Assembly (NCBI GenBank): GCA_965204395.1
Contig: OZ241987.1
Span: forward strand, 1,116,001 to 1,180,000
Source: Bin87 sp965204395
Lineage (GTDB): Bacteria; Chloroflexota; Dehalococcoidia; Lucifugimonadales; UBA3495
Direction: 5' to 3'
DNA length: 64,000 nucleotides
Shown: positions 9,310 through 17,754 of the stretch, in pieces
Position numbering within the stretch: the first letter of the stretch is position 1
Layout of the letters: the number at the start of each line of letters is the position of its first letter
Notes under the pieces: generated by a model
The model's input: only the letters and a program-made list of their open reading frames with translations
The model's database searches: none
What the model was told of the DNA's origin: nothing
Program-made: the position numbers and the translations under genes

Positions 9310-9519
9310 TTACTTGCCTCCCAATTTCGTCCGCACTTCGTCAACTTCGGCGTTGCCCAGGATGCGGAACACCTTGATGCTCCGGTCCTCTGTGGCTACG
9401 CCCCTGACGGCGTGGCGGCCGTTCTTCATCGTCACCAACTCCATGGAGTCCTCGGCGATGTCGACCTTCCGCTTGAGCTTGACCGAGTAGGCTTGCAGGG
9501 GCCATTCCATAATTTTCAC
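9310..9519 (-). CDS. DUF5679-like mini protein lacking its zinc cysteines
   Basis: 69 residues with a strong AAGGAG site 9 nt before ATG 9519. The layout (AYSVKLKRK, then VTMKNGRHAVRGV, then KVFRILG) matches DUF5679 mini zinc ribbons, whose usual form is AYCVKCRxK...TLKNGRPAxxGxCPxCGTKxFRIG. All four ligand positions are replaced here (Ser, Leu, Ala, Asp), so it should not bind zinc. A family member with three cysteines occurs at 46236-46382. It is flanked by an IS4 remnant and an ISAs1 element. Function unknown. Confidence 0.75.
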   Translation of the reverse strand: MKIMEWPLQAYSVKLKRKVDIAEDSMELVTMKNGRHAVRGVATEDRSIKVFRILGNAEVDEVRTKLGGK

Positions 9520-9673
9520 TCCTTATTGTTGAGGTGGGTATCGCGCCGGCCGGACCAAGGATGTCCCCAGCGGCATCGCGGTCTGCTCTGCTGCCGAGAG
9601 CCAGTTGCCCTGGGAATGGCTGACCGTTTTACGCCGACCTTTGCTCACTCGTCAACTTGGCGGCGCTCCGCCT

Positions 9674-10900
9674 AGGGTCTTTCGATTATTGTGGAAACTG
9701 GTGCGGGAGTGAGCTTGGATGGAAATGAGCATGGAATGTAGGGTCAGGGCATCCGCAGGTTTGGGGGTGTCCAATGGTGTCAGGGCCGGTAGCACAAGAT
9801 GGAACGTCGTTGATGGAGGCGTTGGGGAGGGTGCCGGATCCGCGCAGCGTCCATGGGAAGCGGCATCCTTTGGGGGCGATTTTAGGACTGGCGGTGTGCG
9901 CCATGCTGTGCGGGGCGCGCAGTCTATACGCCATCAGCCAATGGGGTAGAGACCAGGGACAGGAAGTGTCGGAGGCTTTGGGGTTCACTCGGGAGCGGAC
10001 GCCGTGCGTGTCCACGCTGCATCAGGTGTTCAGCCGGTTGGACCGAGAGGCTTTTGAGCGGGAGTTAGGGCAATGGCTGCAGGAGCGGGGCTTGACTGAC
10101 GGAGAGGCGGTTGCCATTGACGGCAAGGTGCTCAGGGGCATCCACGGTGATCAGTTGCCCGGAGTGCATCTGGTGGCGGCGTACGCCCATCAGGCGGGGA
10201 TCGTGGTGGGTCAGCAGGCGGTGGGTGAGAAGCGGAACGAGTTGGACGCGGTTGAGGGCTTACTGGGCCAGTTGGACCTGGAAGGTCTGGTGGTAACGGG
10301 CGATGCCCAGTTCACCCAGCGGGAGGTGTGCCAGCGGGTGGTGGACCAAGGGGGCACTACTTCTTTGCGGTAAAGGCCAACCAGCCCACCCTGCTGGAGG
10401 ACATCACGGCCATCTGGGATGAGGAACCGGAAGCGGCCCAGGCGGTGCAAATTGACCAGCATGGCGGTCGTGTAGAGCAGCGAAGGTTATGGGCCTCCGA
10501 CCTGCTGGTGGGTTACAGCGACTGGCCGCACCTGGCCCAGGTGTGCCGACTGGAACGCATCGTCCGCCGCAAGGGCTCCACTCGACGAGAAATAGCCTAC
10601 GCCGTTACCAGCCTGCCTCCCGCCGCAGCCAGTCCCCAAAGGCTCCTCGCCTTGTGTCGGGGACACTGGGGCATCGAAAACCGAGTGCACTGGGTCAGAG
10701 ACGTTACCTTCGACGAAGACCGCTCCCAGGTACGTACCGGCTCCGCACCCCAGATCATGGCGGCCCTGCGCAACCTGACCATCAGTATGATCCGATTGGC
10801 TGGCGAAACCAATATCGCCGCCGCCCTGCGTCGCTACGCCGTACACCCTTCACGTCCCCTAACCTTGATCGGCGCTAACCTCAGATAATCGAAAGACCCT
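9674..10900 (+). mobile_element. ISAs1-family insertion sequence, complete ends
   Basis: A 1,227-bp element with perfect 16-bp terminal inverted repeats (AGGGTCTTTCGATTAT at 9674-9689 and its complement at 10885-10900). The 10-bp sequence GCGCTCCGCC is repeated on both flanks (9663-9672 and 10901-10910), a target-site duplication with one extra T at the left junction. Length, end sequence and transposase type fit ISAs1. Intact ends and duplication suggest a fairly recent insertion, though the transposase is frameshifted. Confidence 0.92.
9774..10888 (+). pseudogene. ISAs1 transposase, frameshifted
   Basis: The first part (to about 10355) reads MEALGRVPDPRSVHGKRHP, GAILGLAVCAMLCGARS and AIDGKVLRG, all hallmarks of ISAs1 transposases. 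At the tract CAAGGGGGCACTAC the frame changes: frame one ends in TAA at 10373, while the neighbouring frame continues correctly as HYFFAVKANQPTL and on to RGHWGIENRVHWVRDV and the C-terminus at 10888. One base lost at the G run explains this. It could be a real inactivating change or a read error. Confidence 0.88.
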
Positions 10901-11023
10901 GCGCTCCGCCACCCTCTGGCGTGGTTTCCCACCATTGCAAAGATACAATAGCGGACCGGTCAGGGGACGGGACGGCACGTTGCCTATCGGAAATGTGATT
11001 GCTGCTACGTCTGCACTTCACCA

Positions 11024-11260
11024 ACTTGAGAGTGGAGGCGCTGGCGGGCCCTGATCCTGGTCATCAAGGCCAGGCTGGAGACGGGCTCCCCCGGCATCTC
11101 CGCCATCGAGACCGAGTTGCTGACCAACATCATCCAGCCCGAGGACACCACCGCCGGCCAGTGGATGATCCCCCAGATCGACCAGGCATACCCCCCGGCG
11201 AGATGCCGCCCATGTTGCCCGCCGCCGGGAACTCTGATCGGAGGTCCTCCGGTCCCATTG
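11024..11260 (+). pseudogene. Remnant of a conserved hypothetical gene
   Basis: A short fragment reads RALILVIKARLETGSPGI, TELLTNIIQPEDTTAGQWM and PQIDQAY, then after a run of six C continues one frame over as PPGEMPPMLPAAG. It starts just after an in-frame TGA and has no start codon. The composition resembles the C-terminal part of small hypothetical proteins from related genomes, but I cannot name the family. Probably decayed. Confidence 0.5.
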
Positions 11261-11396
11261 CGCTGCCTCCAGCCTGATCATACCATCGGAGATTGGAACC
11301 GGCGTTCCGCTGTGGCACAATGGCCCCGGCGGGACGGGTTACGCCCGCGCATCAGATGGGCGATCTATCCAAAGATCTTCCGCCGGGGAGTGGCCC

Positions 11397-11678
11397 ATGC
11401 CGGAGCAGCGGAAACCCATCGTCACCGAGTTGGCCCTGGCCGATGCCCTAGACCGACTCGTGAATCTCATTGAGGAACTCAGGGCCGACGCCGACCTGCG
11501 CGTGGAGATCACCACCGACGAGACCGACCTGGTGAAGCTCGCCTTCTCCGGCACCCACAACGCGGGCTTTCCCCTTCGACGGGAGGTCAGGGACATCCCC
11601 GGCGAGGTGGTCCGCCGCGTCTGGAACGAGGGTCTCCGCCACCACGAGATCATCCCCCGCCGCCACGACGCCCGCTGA
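11397..11678 (+). CDS. Hypothetical protein
   Basis: 93 residues, ATG with GGGGAG about 8 nt upstream. The protein is acidic at the N-terminus (a long helix through ELALADALDRLVNLIEELRADADLR is predicted from the pattern) and basic at the C-terminus (HHEIIPRRHDAR). It converges on the MscS gene with 11 bp between stops. No family recognised. Confidence 0.5.
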   Translation: MPEQRKPIVTELALADALDRLVNLIEELRADADLRVEITTDETDLVKLAFSGTHNAGFPLRREVRDIPGEVVRRVWNEGLRHHEIIPRRHDAR

Positions 11679-11689
11679 TGCCGCGGCGC

Positions 11690-12766
11690 TCATCCGTTGC
11701 CGCGACCGTACCTGCCGTTGTCATCTCCGGTTCCGGGCAGCGCCGGCGCCGCCGGCAGGGACGTCAGGCCGTCGGGCAACTGCAGCTTGCGAACCGGGTA
11801 GTTGATGGTGATGCCCTCGGCCCCCAGCCGCGAGTGCAGCTCTTCGATCAGCTCGCTGCGCACCTCAAAGCCCGCAACCCGATTGCGCGCCCGGATGATC
11901 ATGTAGAAATTGACGTTGCTCTTCCCAAATGCCTCGTACAGAAAGACGGGCTCACTCTCCGGATCCGCGCCCGCGCACTCCCGGCGCACCGTCTCCATCA
12001 CCTCCATGCCCACCGCCCTCACCCGCTTGAGATCGCTCTCGTAGGCCACGCCGCAGGATACCACCACATCCAGCGGATCCTCCGGTTTGCTGAAGTTCGT
12101 GATGATGGTCTCCGCAAAGAGCGAGTTGGGCACCACCACCAGGTTGTTGCTCCAGGTGCGCAGCCGCGTGCTGCGCCAGCTCACGTAAACCACGTAGCCG
12201 TCGATACCGTTGGACATCTCGATGTAGTCCCCCACGCTGATCAAACCCTCGGTGACCACGTAGGTGCCGGCGAAGAGGTTGGCCAGCGTGGGCTGCAGCG
12301 CCAGCGCCACCGCCAGGCCGGCGATGCCCAGGCCCGCCACCAGGGGGCTGATGTTGATCCCCAGGATGTCCAGGCACACCATGGCCGCCACCGCGATCAC
12401 GAACCCCAGCACCCCGCGGCGCACCAGCGGGAACATCCATCCGCTCCCATGCTCAGGATGGGAACGATGCAGGTAGATCTGCAGCCACAGCAGGCTTGCC
12501 GAGGCGATGCCGTTGACCAGGGAGGCCCCGATCAGCACGGCGATCACTCCGCTGGTCTTGTTCACCACCACCTGCACCGCCGGCGGCGGCGACAGCACGG
12601 TGAGCGCCACGTAGATGCCCGACAGCACGATGAAGGCCGCAAAGGGAAGGCGGATCGCGGCCGCCGTCTTCACGTCGAAATCGACGCTGGACATGATGGA
12701 AAGCCGCAGCAGTCGTCGGAAGATCAGGGTGCTGAACAGTATGGCGATGACGATGGCCGCCACCAC
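11690..12766 (-). CDS. MscS-family mechanosensitive channel
   Basis: A small-conductance mechanosensitive channel releasing solutes on osmotic downshock. From GTG 12766 the protein has 358 residues: three to four N-terminal helices, then the pore-lining TM3 and hinge (GLGIAGLAVALALQPTLANLFAG), the beta domain (VGDYIEMSNGIDGYV...WRSTRLRTWSNNLVVVPNS) and the alpha/beta cytoplasmic vestibule. The likely ancestral start is ATG 12862 (MSEFFRD), but an in-frame TGA at 12841-12839 separates it from DTTWVDLLISG and the rest. Either translation starts downstream, or the gene has a nonsense mutation. Otherwise complete. Confidence 0.88.
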   Translation of the reverse strand: MVAAIVIAILFSTLIFRRLLRLSIMSSVDFDVKTAAAIRLPFAAFIVLSGIYVALTVLSPPPAVQVVVNKTSGVIAVLIGASLVNGIASASLLWLQIYLHRSHPEHGSGWMFPLVRRGVLGFVIAVAAMVCLDILGINISPLVAGLGIAGLAVALALQPTLANLFAGTYVVTEGLISVGDYIEMSNGIDGYVVYVSWRSTRLRTWSNNLVVVPNSLFAETIITNFSKPEDPLDVVVSCGVAYESDLKRVRAVGMEVMETVRRECAGADPESEPVFLYEAFGKSNVNFYMIIRARNRVAGFEVRSELIEELHSRLGAEGITINYPVRKLQLPDGLTSLPAAPALPGTGDDNGRYGRGNG

Positions 12767-13007
12767 GATGACCCCGCTGATCAGCAGGTCAACCCAGGTC
12801 GTGTCCGACCCGGCGGCCCAGTGGGACAGGGCCTGCCATCAATCGCGGAAGAATTCGCTCATAGATCAGTCCGGATGACTGGATTTGCTCAGCGACCCGT
12901 AACGCTGGCTGGAAAATACTACCGAAATGCCACGGGCTGCAGCGGTCCGAGACCATCCACCGTCCCGGCAGGGCTGGTTGATCCTATAACCCGGTCAATT
13001 CAGCCGG

Positions 13008-14555
13008 TCAATCCAGGTAGTCCCGCAGCTCAGCCGACCGGGCCGGCTGGCGCAGCTTCCGGATCGCCTTGGCCTCGATCTGCCGGATCCGCTCCCGGGT
13101 CACCCCGAACACCTTCCCAACCTCCTCCAGCGTCTGCGGGCCGCCGCCGTCCAGACCATAGCGCAGCCGCAGCACCATGCTCTCCCGGTCCCCCAACGCA
13201 TCCAGCGCCTCCCCCAACTGCTCCCGCAGCAGGTTCTCCGATACCGCTTCCTCCAGCCCCGGCGCGTCCCGGTCTTCCACGAAGTCCCCCAGGAACGCTT
13301 CCCCGTCCTCTCCCACCGGCAGATCCAGCGACACCGCCTCCTGGGCCGCCTGGCGGATATCCGACAGCCTCTTCAGGCTCAACCCCAAATCCTCGGCCAG
13401 CTCCTCTTCCGTGGGCTCCCGTCCCAGTTCCTGCAAAAGGCTGCGTTCCCGTCGCATCAGCTTGTTGATGGTCTCCACCATGTGTACCGGTATTCGTATC
13501 GTCCGCCCCTGGTCGGCCACCGCGCGGCTCACCGCCTGCCTGATCCACCAGGTGGCGTAGGTGCTGAACTTGTACCCCCGCCGGTGGTCGAACTTCCCCA
13601 CACTGCGGATCAGCCCCAGGTTTCCCTCCTGGATCAGGTCCAACAGCGCCAGCCCCCGGTTCTGGTACTTCCGCGCCACGCTGATCACCAGCCGCAGGTT
13701 GGCCTCCGCCAGGTGGTCGTGGGCCCGCCTTCCGGCCTCACTTGCCCCCTCGAAGTATCGGGCTATTTCCTCATCTGCCCCCTCCACCCGCTGGCTCAGC
13801 CCCGGATCCCCCAGCATCCGGGACAACAAGGCTAGGGTGCACCGGTCCAGGTCATCGGCGCATTCGGGATGCAGTTCCGCCCACACCGGAACGTGGGCTA
13901 TGGCAACTCCCGTCGCCGCCCGTGGCAGCGCCCGCGTGTCCCGGGACAATCTCACGATGCGCTCGTGGGCGTCGTCCTCGGTCATGTCCAGTTCCTGGGC
14001 CACCCGTTCCAACAGCTCAGGGCTGATCACACCGTCGACCGCGTCCCTGAACCGCGGGTGCGTACACACGTCCTCCAGCGTCGGGGCCTCGTCCAATTCC
14101 AGGTGGCGGGCCACGGCTTGAACCACCGGTCCGGCGTTGGCAATGCGGACCAGGAGCAACATGGACTTCTCCCATGGCTCGGCCCCCTGCGCATCCTCGG
14201 CGCCGACATCGCCCCCGCAGTCGTCGCCCAGCCCTTGAGCCAATTCCCGCTCCAGCTCCTCCAGGTGATTGGCCAGTTCAATCTCCGCCGCCAGCATCCT
14301 TTCCTCCGCCGCGGTCAGCAGCTCCACCCGGCCGATCTCCCGCAGATACAACCTCACCGGGTCGTCGGCAGTCTCAGCGTCGTCGACAGCAGCCTCACCC
14401 TCGAACCGGTCCCAGTCTTCCTCGACGCCGCTTTGCCGCACGCTGTGGACGTCCGTTAGCTCCACCGCCTCACCAGCCGGATGGTCGTACTTGGCAACAT
14501 CGGCGGCATCTTCTTGGGTAACCGCCACGTCGTGGTCGTCGCTGGTCCTGATCAT
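13008..14555 (-). CDS. RNA polymerase sigma-70 factor, RpoD/SigA type
   Basis: 515 residues, ATG 14555 after GGAG. Region 1.2 (DPVRLYLREIGRVELLTAAEE), a long non-conserved acidic region, region 2 (AEANLRLVISVARKYQNRG, DLIQEGNLGLIRSVGKFD, FSTYATWWIRQAVSRA), region 3 (HMVETINKLMRRE) and region 4 (RLRYGLDGGGPQTLEEVGKVFGVTRERIRQIEAKAIRKLR) are all present. This is primary-sigma-like architecture, so promoter recognition at -10 and -35. It ends ...LRDYLD with TGA, confirming UGA as stop. Whether it is the main sigma or an extra copy cannot be decided from the window. Confidence 0.95.
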   Translation of the reverse strand: MIRTSDDHDVAVTQEDAADVAKYDHPAGEAVELTDVHSVRQSGVEEDWDRFEGEAAVDDAETADDPVRLYLREIGRVELLTAAEERMLAAEIELANHLEELERELAQGLGDDCGGDVGAEDAQGAEPWEKSMLLLVRIANAGPVVQAVARHLELDEAPTLEDVCTHPRFRDAVDGVISPELLERVAQELDMTEDDAHERIVRLSRDTRALPRAATGVAIAHVPVWAELHPECADDLDRCTLALLSRMLGDPGLSQRVEGADEEIARYFEGASEAGRRAHDHLAEANLRLVISVARKYQNRGLALLDLIQEGNLGLIRSVGKFDHRRGYKFSTYATWWIRQAVSRAVADQGRTIRIPVHMVETINKLMRRERSLLQELGREPTEEELAEDLGLSLKRLSDIRQAAQEAVSLDLPVGEDGEAFLGDFVEDRDAPGLEEAVSENLLREQLGEALDALGDRESMVLRLRYGLDGGGPQTLEEVGKVFGVTRERIRQIEAKAIRKLRQPARSAELRDYLD

Positions 14556-14745
14556 CCGGCATCATCTCCATGTCATTGTTTGGGCGTACTGCGAGGGCCG
14601 CAGCTCCATATCCGCACGTTCTCCAACATCGCTATCGATATCCACCATCGTTGGCAATCCCTACGTGAACTGGGCCCATCCGGCCGGTTTTCTCCAAAAC
14701 GGGACATCAAAACACGTCCATCCCTCGGGTGTGCGCCTCCGACTG

Positions 14746-15405
14746 TCACAGCGTCTCGTCGCAAATCTCGCGGTGATAACCTGCCAGTCGGCGGCCGGTG
14801 AGTTCCGCCTGCTGTGCGTCCACCATCACTCCCGTCCTGATGTTGTGGGTTCACAACTCCGGCATCTTCATGCGGAACCCCTCGGGACCCTGGGTCGCCT
14901 TCACCTGGTGCTCCCCGTCGTCGCTCAGCACCAGGATGTGGTCGATTTCAAACCGCAGGTGGTGGGGCTGGTGAAACCCGCACCCCGGGCAGATCCCTCG
15001 CTGCACTGCGTATAGCCCCATCCGAACCCGGTCGGGAACGCTGCACCGGTCAGACCCCACGCGTCTCCGACGAGCCGGGCGTTCCTCGTAGATCTCCACC
15101 GGCTCCAGATATTCCCGCAGCAAAGCCACGTCCATGGGACGGTCGGGCTCGCGGTACAGGTAGCGGCCGCGGCCCACCCGGATTATCAGGTAAGGAGACG
15201 GCTTGCTGTGCCCCTGTGTGCTGTTGCCGGAGAGGTCCGACTGCTCCCGGTTGACCAGGTTGCGGTCCCGCTGCGCCTTCGGGTCAAACCCTGGCACGCC
15301 CAGATCAGATACCAGTTGGTAGATCTCCTCGGTGGTCGTTATGAGCCCCTGGTGCGCCGCCATCACCCGCACAATGCGTGGACGCAGACTCGCCGCCGTT
15401 CTCAT
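14746..15405 (-). pseudogene. HNH-type endonuclease gene, probably broken
   Basis: Residues ~1-140 form an N-terminal domain (LITTTEEIYQLVSDLGV, YLIIRVGRGRYLY), followed by a treble-clef start, GICPGCG...FEIDHILVLSDDGEHQ, typical of HNH nucleases (CxxC and the DH of the motif). The usual NLQ.LC..CN segment that should follow is missing, suggesting a small internal deletion. An in-frame TGA at 14853-14851 then interrupts the frame, yet coding character continues for 35 codons (GVMVDAQQAELTGRRLAGYH) to the stop at 14746. I read it as an inactivated nuclease. ATG 15405 is preferred over TTG 15408. Confidence 0.6.
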
Positions 15406-15771
15406 CAACAGTGCGCTCTCTGTTGGATCCCGGTTCCCAAATATCGGGTCTCAGGGACCGTCGTTGGCCTGACCATGGTTAAGCCGGTGATTATGACAAA
15501 TCGCGCCCCCGCGTCAACATCGGCACTGACCGCGCGACCAGCCGCCCTGAGGTGAACCCACCAGTTCGCGTTGCCTCAATAAAAAGGTCGCTTACAGGAA
15601 GTAGTTGCCGCACCCTCCCATCAAATGAAGCGGCTTAATGCCAAGGGCAAAGGCACTTTGCAAATTAGCAAGAAACCAACGACGGGATACTGGACTAAGG
15701 AGCTACTAAGGACTGCGGGACGCGTTAATCGCGAGCTCGGTTTCCTCCACACAGGAATCGTTTCGTTCCCG
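15406..15771. other. Intergenic region, nothing recognised
   Basis: About 365 bp between the HNH gene start and the transporter stop. The stretch 15560-15760 is less GC-rich than its surroundings. No promoter, RNA gene or terminator hairpin stands out. Confidence 0.5.
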
Positions 15772-17169
15772 TCAAACCGCCGGACGCAGCAGCCCCGCCG
15801 CAGTTACCGTCTCCCGGTTGATGGTGTCGGGCAGCCGGTAGCGCGGCCACAGCGCAAACCCCACCAGCACCAGCCCGCCGGCCAGCAGGGGCGCCAGTCT
15901 GATCCCCAAAGGATGCTCCGCAGAATCTCCCAACTGCAACACCAGGCTCAACAGCAGCGGCGGCAGCGCGTAGGTCACCTTCTCAAAGAAGTTCTGCGTC
16001 GCGTAGAACATCGCCTCCCGACGCTCCCCCCTGACCAGGGCGTCGTAGTCGGCGATGTCGGCGGTCAGCCCCTTGGGCAGCAGGAACACCGCCGCCATGG
16101 GCATGCCGGCGACGAACATGAACAACAGCCCCTGCAGCAGCAGGCCGCCGGGCAACGCCAGGCCCACCAGCCCCAACAGCGGGAACAGCAGGCCGCTCAC
16201 CACCAGGCACACCCCGTAGACCCTGCGTTTGGTGACCCGCCCTGCCGCGAACAATGCCCAGATCACGATGCCCGCTGCCACCACTCCGGCGATGACGCTC
16301 ATGGACAGGAAACTCGACGCCGCCCCGTCCCGGTCCTGTCTCAGCACTCCCACCGCGAAAAACGGCACCCAGCCCTGCAGCAGCCCGACCCCGGTGGTGA
16401 ACATCACGAAGGTTGGCAGAAACGCCACGAACTGCGAGTTGCGCAGCGTGTCCTTCAGACCCTGCCAGAATGGAACCTGCGCCGGCGCGGTATCGCGCGG
16501 CGCGCGGTTCCACACCGCCCGCAGCGACAGGTAGCGGAACACCAGCGCCACCAACGCGAAAAACGTCCCAGCAACCTGGAAGCCATAGGCGTCCTTGATG
16601 AAACCGCCCATCACCAGACCCAGACCCGCTCCGGCCACCGCGAACAGGAAGATCAGGCACACCACGCTCATCCGGTCCTGCGCCGTCCTGGTCAGCTCCG
16701 GCACCAGCGCCTCCAGGGCTCCGCTGGACATCGTCGCCGCCGTGAAGAACAATTCCAGCATCAGCACGAAGTACAGCGCGTTCCACCAGCTGCTTCCCTC
16801 AGTGGGCAGGAACCACACCAGCGCCCCGAACGCCGCGTAAAACGGCGTGCTGAACAGGATGAACGGTATCCGCCGCCCCCAACGGCTCCGTGTCCGGTCG
16901 CTCCACCAGCCGATCAGCGGGTCCGTGAACGCGTCGACGAACCGGCCGGCAAAGATCAAAATCCCGGCCATCACCCGCGCGTCAACGTCAAAGCCCAGCA
17001 ACCCCACGTCGGGGACCCGGCTCACTCCCACCATGGCCGGCGGCGCCAGAAAGAACAGCACCCACTGTTGCCGGAAGTAGGACATGGCCTGCAAGCCGAT
17101 GTGGTCGGCAGCGAACAGCAGCTTATTGACCAGCGGCAGGCGCACTGGCGATTGTCCCGCGTCGATCAT
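15772..17169 (-). CDS. GPH-type (MelB-like) MFS transporter
   Basis: 465 residues from ATG 17169 (GGAG upstream; the TTG further out is unlikely). Twelve hydrophobic helices are apparent. The signature between helices 2 and 3, FVDAFTDPLIGWWSDRTRSRWGRRIPFI, is that of the glycoside-pentoside-hexuronide/cation symporters, and the second half has the matching ADIADYDALVRGERREAMFYA loop. Family members import sugars or related solutes with Na+ or H+; the substrate is not predictable. It stands alone on the minus strand, with a possible leader-like element at 17221-17258 beyond its start. Confidence 0.88.
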   Translation of the reverse strand: MIDAGQSPVRLPLVNKLLFAADHIGLQAMSYFRQQWVLFFLAPPAMVGVSRVPDVGLLGFDVDARVMAGILIFAGRFVDAFTDPLIGWWSDRTRSRWGRRIPFILFSTPFYAAFGALVWFLPTEGSSWWNALYFVLMLELFFTAATMSSGALEALVPELTRTAQDRMSVVCLIFLFAVAGAGLGLVMGGFIKDAYGFQVAGTFFALVALVFRYLSLRAVWNRAPRDTAPAQVPFWQGLKDTLRNSQFVAFLPTFVMFTTGVGLLQGWVPFFAVGVLRQDRDGAASSFLSMSVIAGVVAAGIVIWALFAAGRVTKRRVYGVCLVVSGLLFPLLGLVGLALPGGLLLQGLLFMFVAGMPMAAVFLLPKGLTADIADYDALVRGERREAMFYATQNFFEKVTYALPPLLLSLVLQLGDSAEHPLGIRLAPLLAGGLVLVGFALWPRYRLPDTINRETVTAAGLLRPAV

Positions 17170-17220
17170 CGCACTCCGATGGTCATCCAAAAATCACCGC
17201 CGCAATGTACCAGATTCACT

Positions 17221-17258
17221 CCGGGTCGGTTGCGCTAACGCAGATCATCTACCCTTCG
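17221..17258 (+). promoter_or_regulatory. Degenerate copy of the shared leader element
   Basis: CGCTAACGCAGATCATCTAC here resembles CGCTAACATCAGATCATCAA at 47473-47492 apart from one substitution run and a 1-nt gap; both are preceded by a GGTCG. It lies about 210 bp upstream of the first small gene of the 17.4-kb island on the same strand. The weakest of four copies, so function is uncertain. Confidence 0.35.
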
Positions 17259-17466
17259 CAAATGAAATCCTCTTCTTATTCACAGTCGCGCTACCTGTCG
17301 AGGCCCGCCGAAACGAGAGCTCAACAAGCGTAAACCCAAGGCCGCGAAACCGAAACGGGCTAAGCGTTCTCGACGGCCTCCCTGCCCGAAGGAGCAAAGC
17401 GGGCCCATAACATCAAACAGCCAACAGCCCCAACCTGATAACCCGAAGAACGGAACTTGTGAACTC

Positions 17467-17634
17467 ATGGCCCAAGTTCCCGCCCAAGTCAAATTCCGCG
17501 TCACGCTGCGAAAGTACCGGCTGTGCCCACGCCGCAACAACGGAGAACAGCGGGTGCTGCAACGCCTTACGGCGGGCAAGAACGAAAGCAAGACGCGGCC
17601 CGCGAGCCACGTTGAAGACCTCAAAGTTTTCTGA
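17467..17634 (+). CDS. Small basic hypothetical protein
   Basis: 55 residues, strongly basic (MAQVPAQVKFRVTLRKYRLC onwards), with two cysteine-free thirds after Cys20. The start lacks a strong ribosome-binding site. It is followed after 12 bp by another tiny frame that does have one. Composition and the short spacing to the next frames suggest a real gene at the head of an operon, but I recognise no family. Confidence 0.45.
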   Translation: MAQVPAQVKFRVTLRKYRLCPRRNNGEQRVLQRLTAGKNESKTRPASHVEDLKVF

Positions 17635-17646
17635 CGGAGGAAACGT

Positions 17647-17754
17647 ATGGCGCGACCCGAATTGCAGTGGGAAAATCAAATCATCGAACGCAATACGGCC
17701 AGACACCTGAAAAGGACACCTACGGATGCAAAACCGGTACATGATAGAGCTTGA
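17647..17754 (+). CDS. Tiny ORF with strong ribosome-binding site
   Basis: 35 codons preceded by GGAGG six nt before ATG 17647. It encodes MARPELQWENQIIERNTARH then a basic tail. Its end overlaps the first codons of the next gene (17726 or 17741), so it may act by translational coupling or as a leader peptide. Too short for family assignment. Confidence 0.45.
   Translation: MARPELQWENQIIERNTARHLKRTPTDAKPVHDRA

Noticed and set aside
11678..13468. Long plus-strand frame of nearly 600 codons opposite MscS and the sigma factor
   Set aside because: Low-complexity His/Gln/Pro translation; both minus-strand genes under it are unmistakable.
12839..14853. Reassignment of UGA to Trp, suggested by in-frame TGA in the MscS and HNH genes
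   Set aside because: The sigma factor ends at its expected C-terminus on TGA, as do many other genes here, so UGA is a stop.
15625..17238. Long plus-strand frame of over 500 codons opposite the MFS transporter
   Set aside because: Its translation is Gln/Arg/His-rich without any domain, whereas the minus strand encodes a complete GPH transporter.
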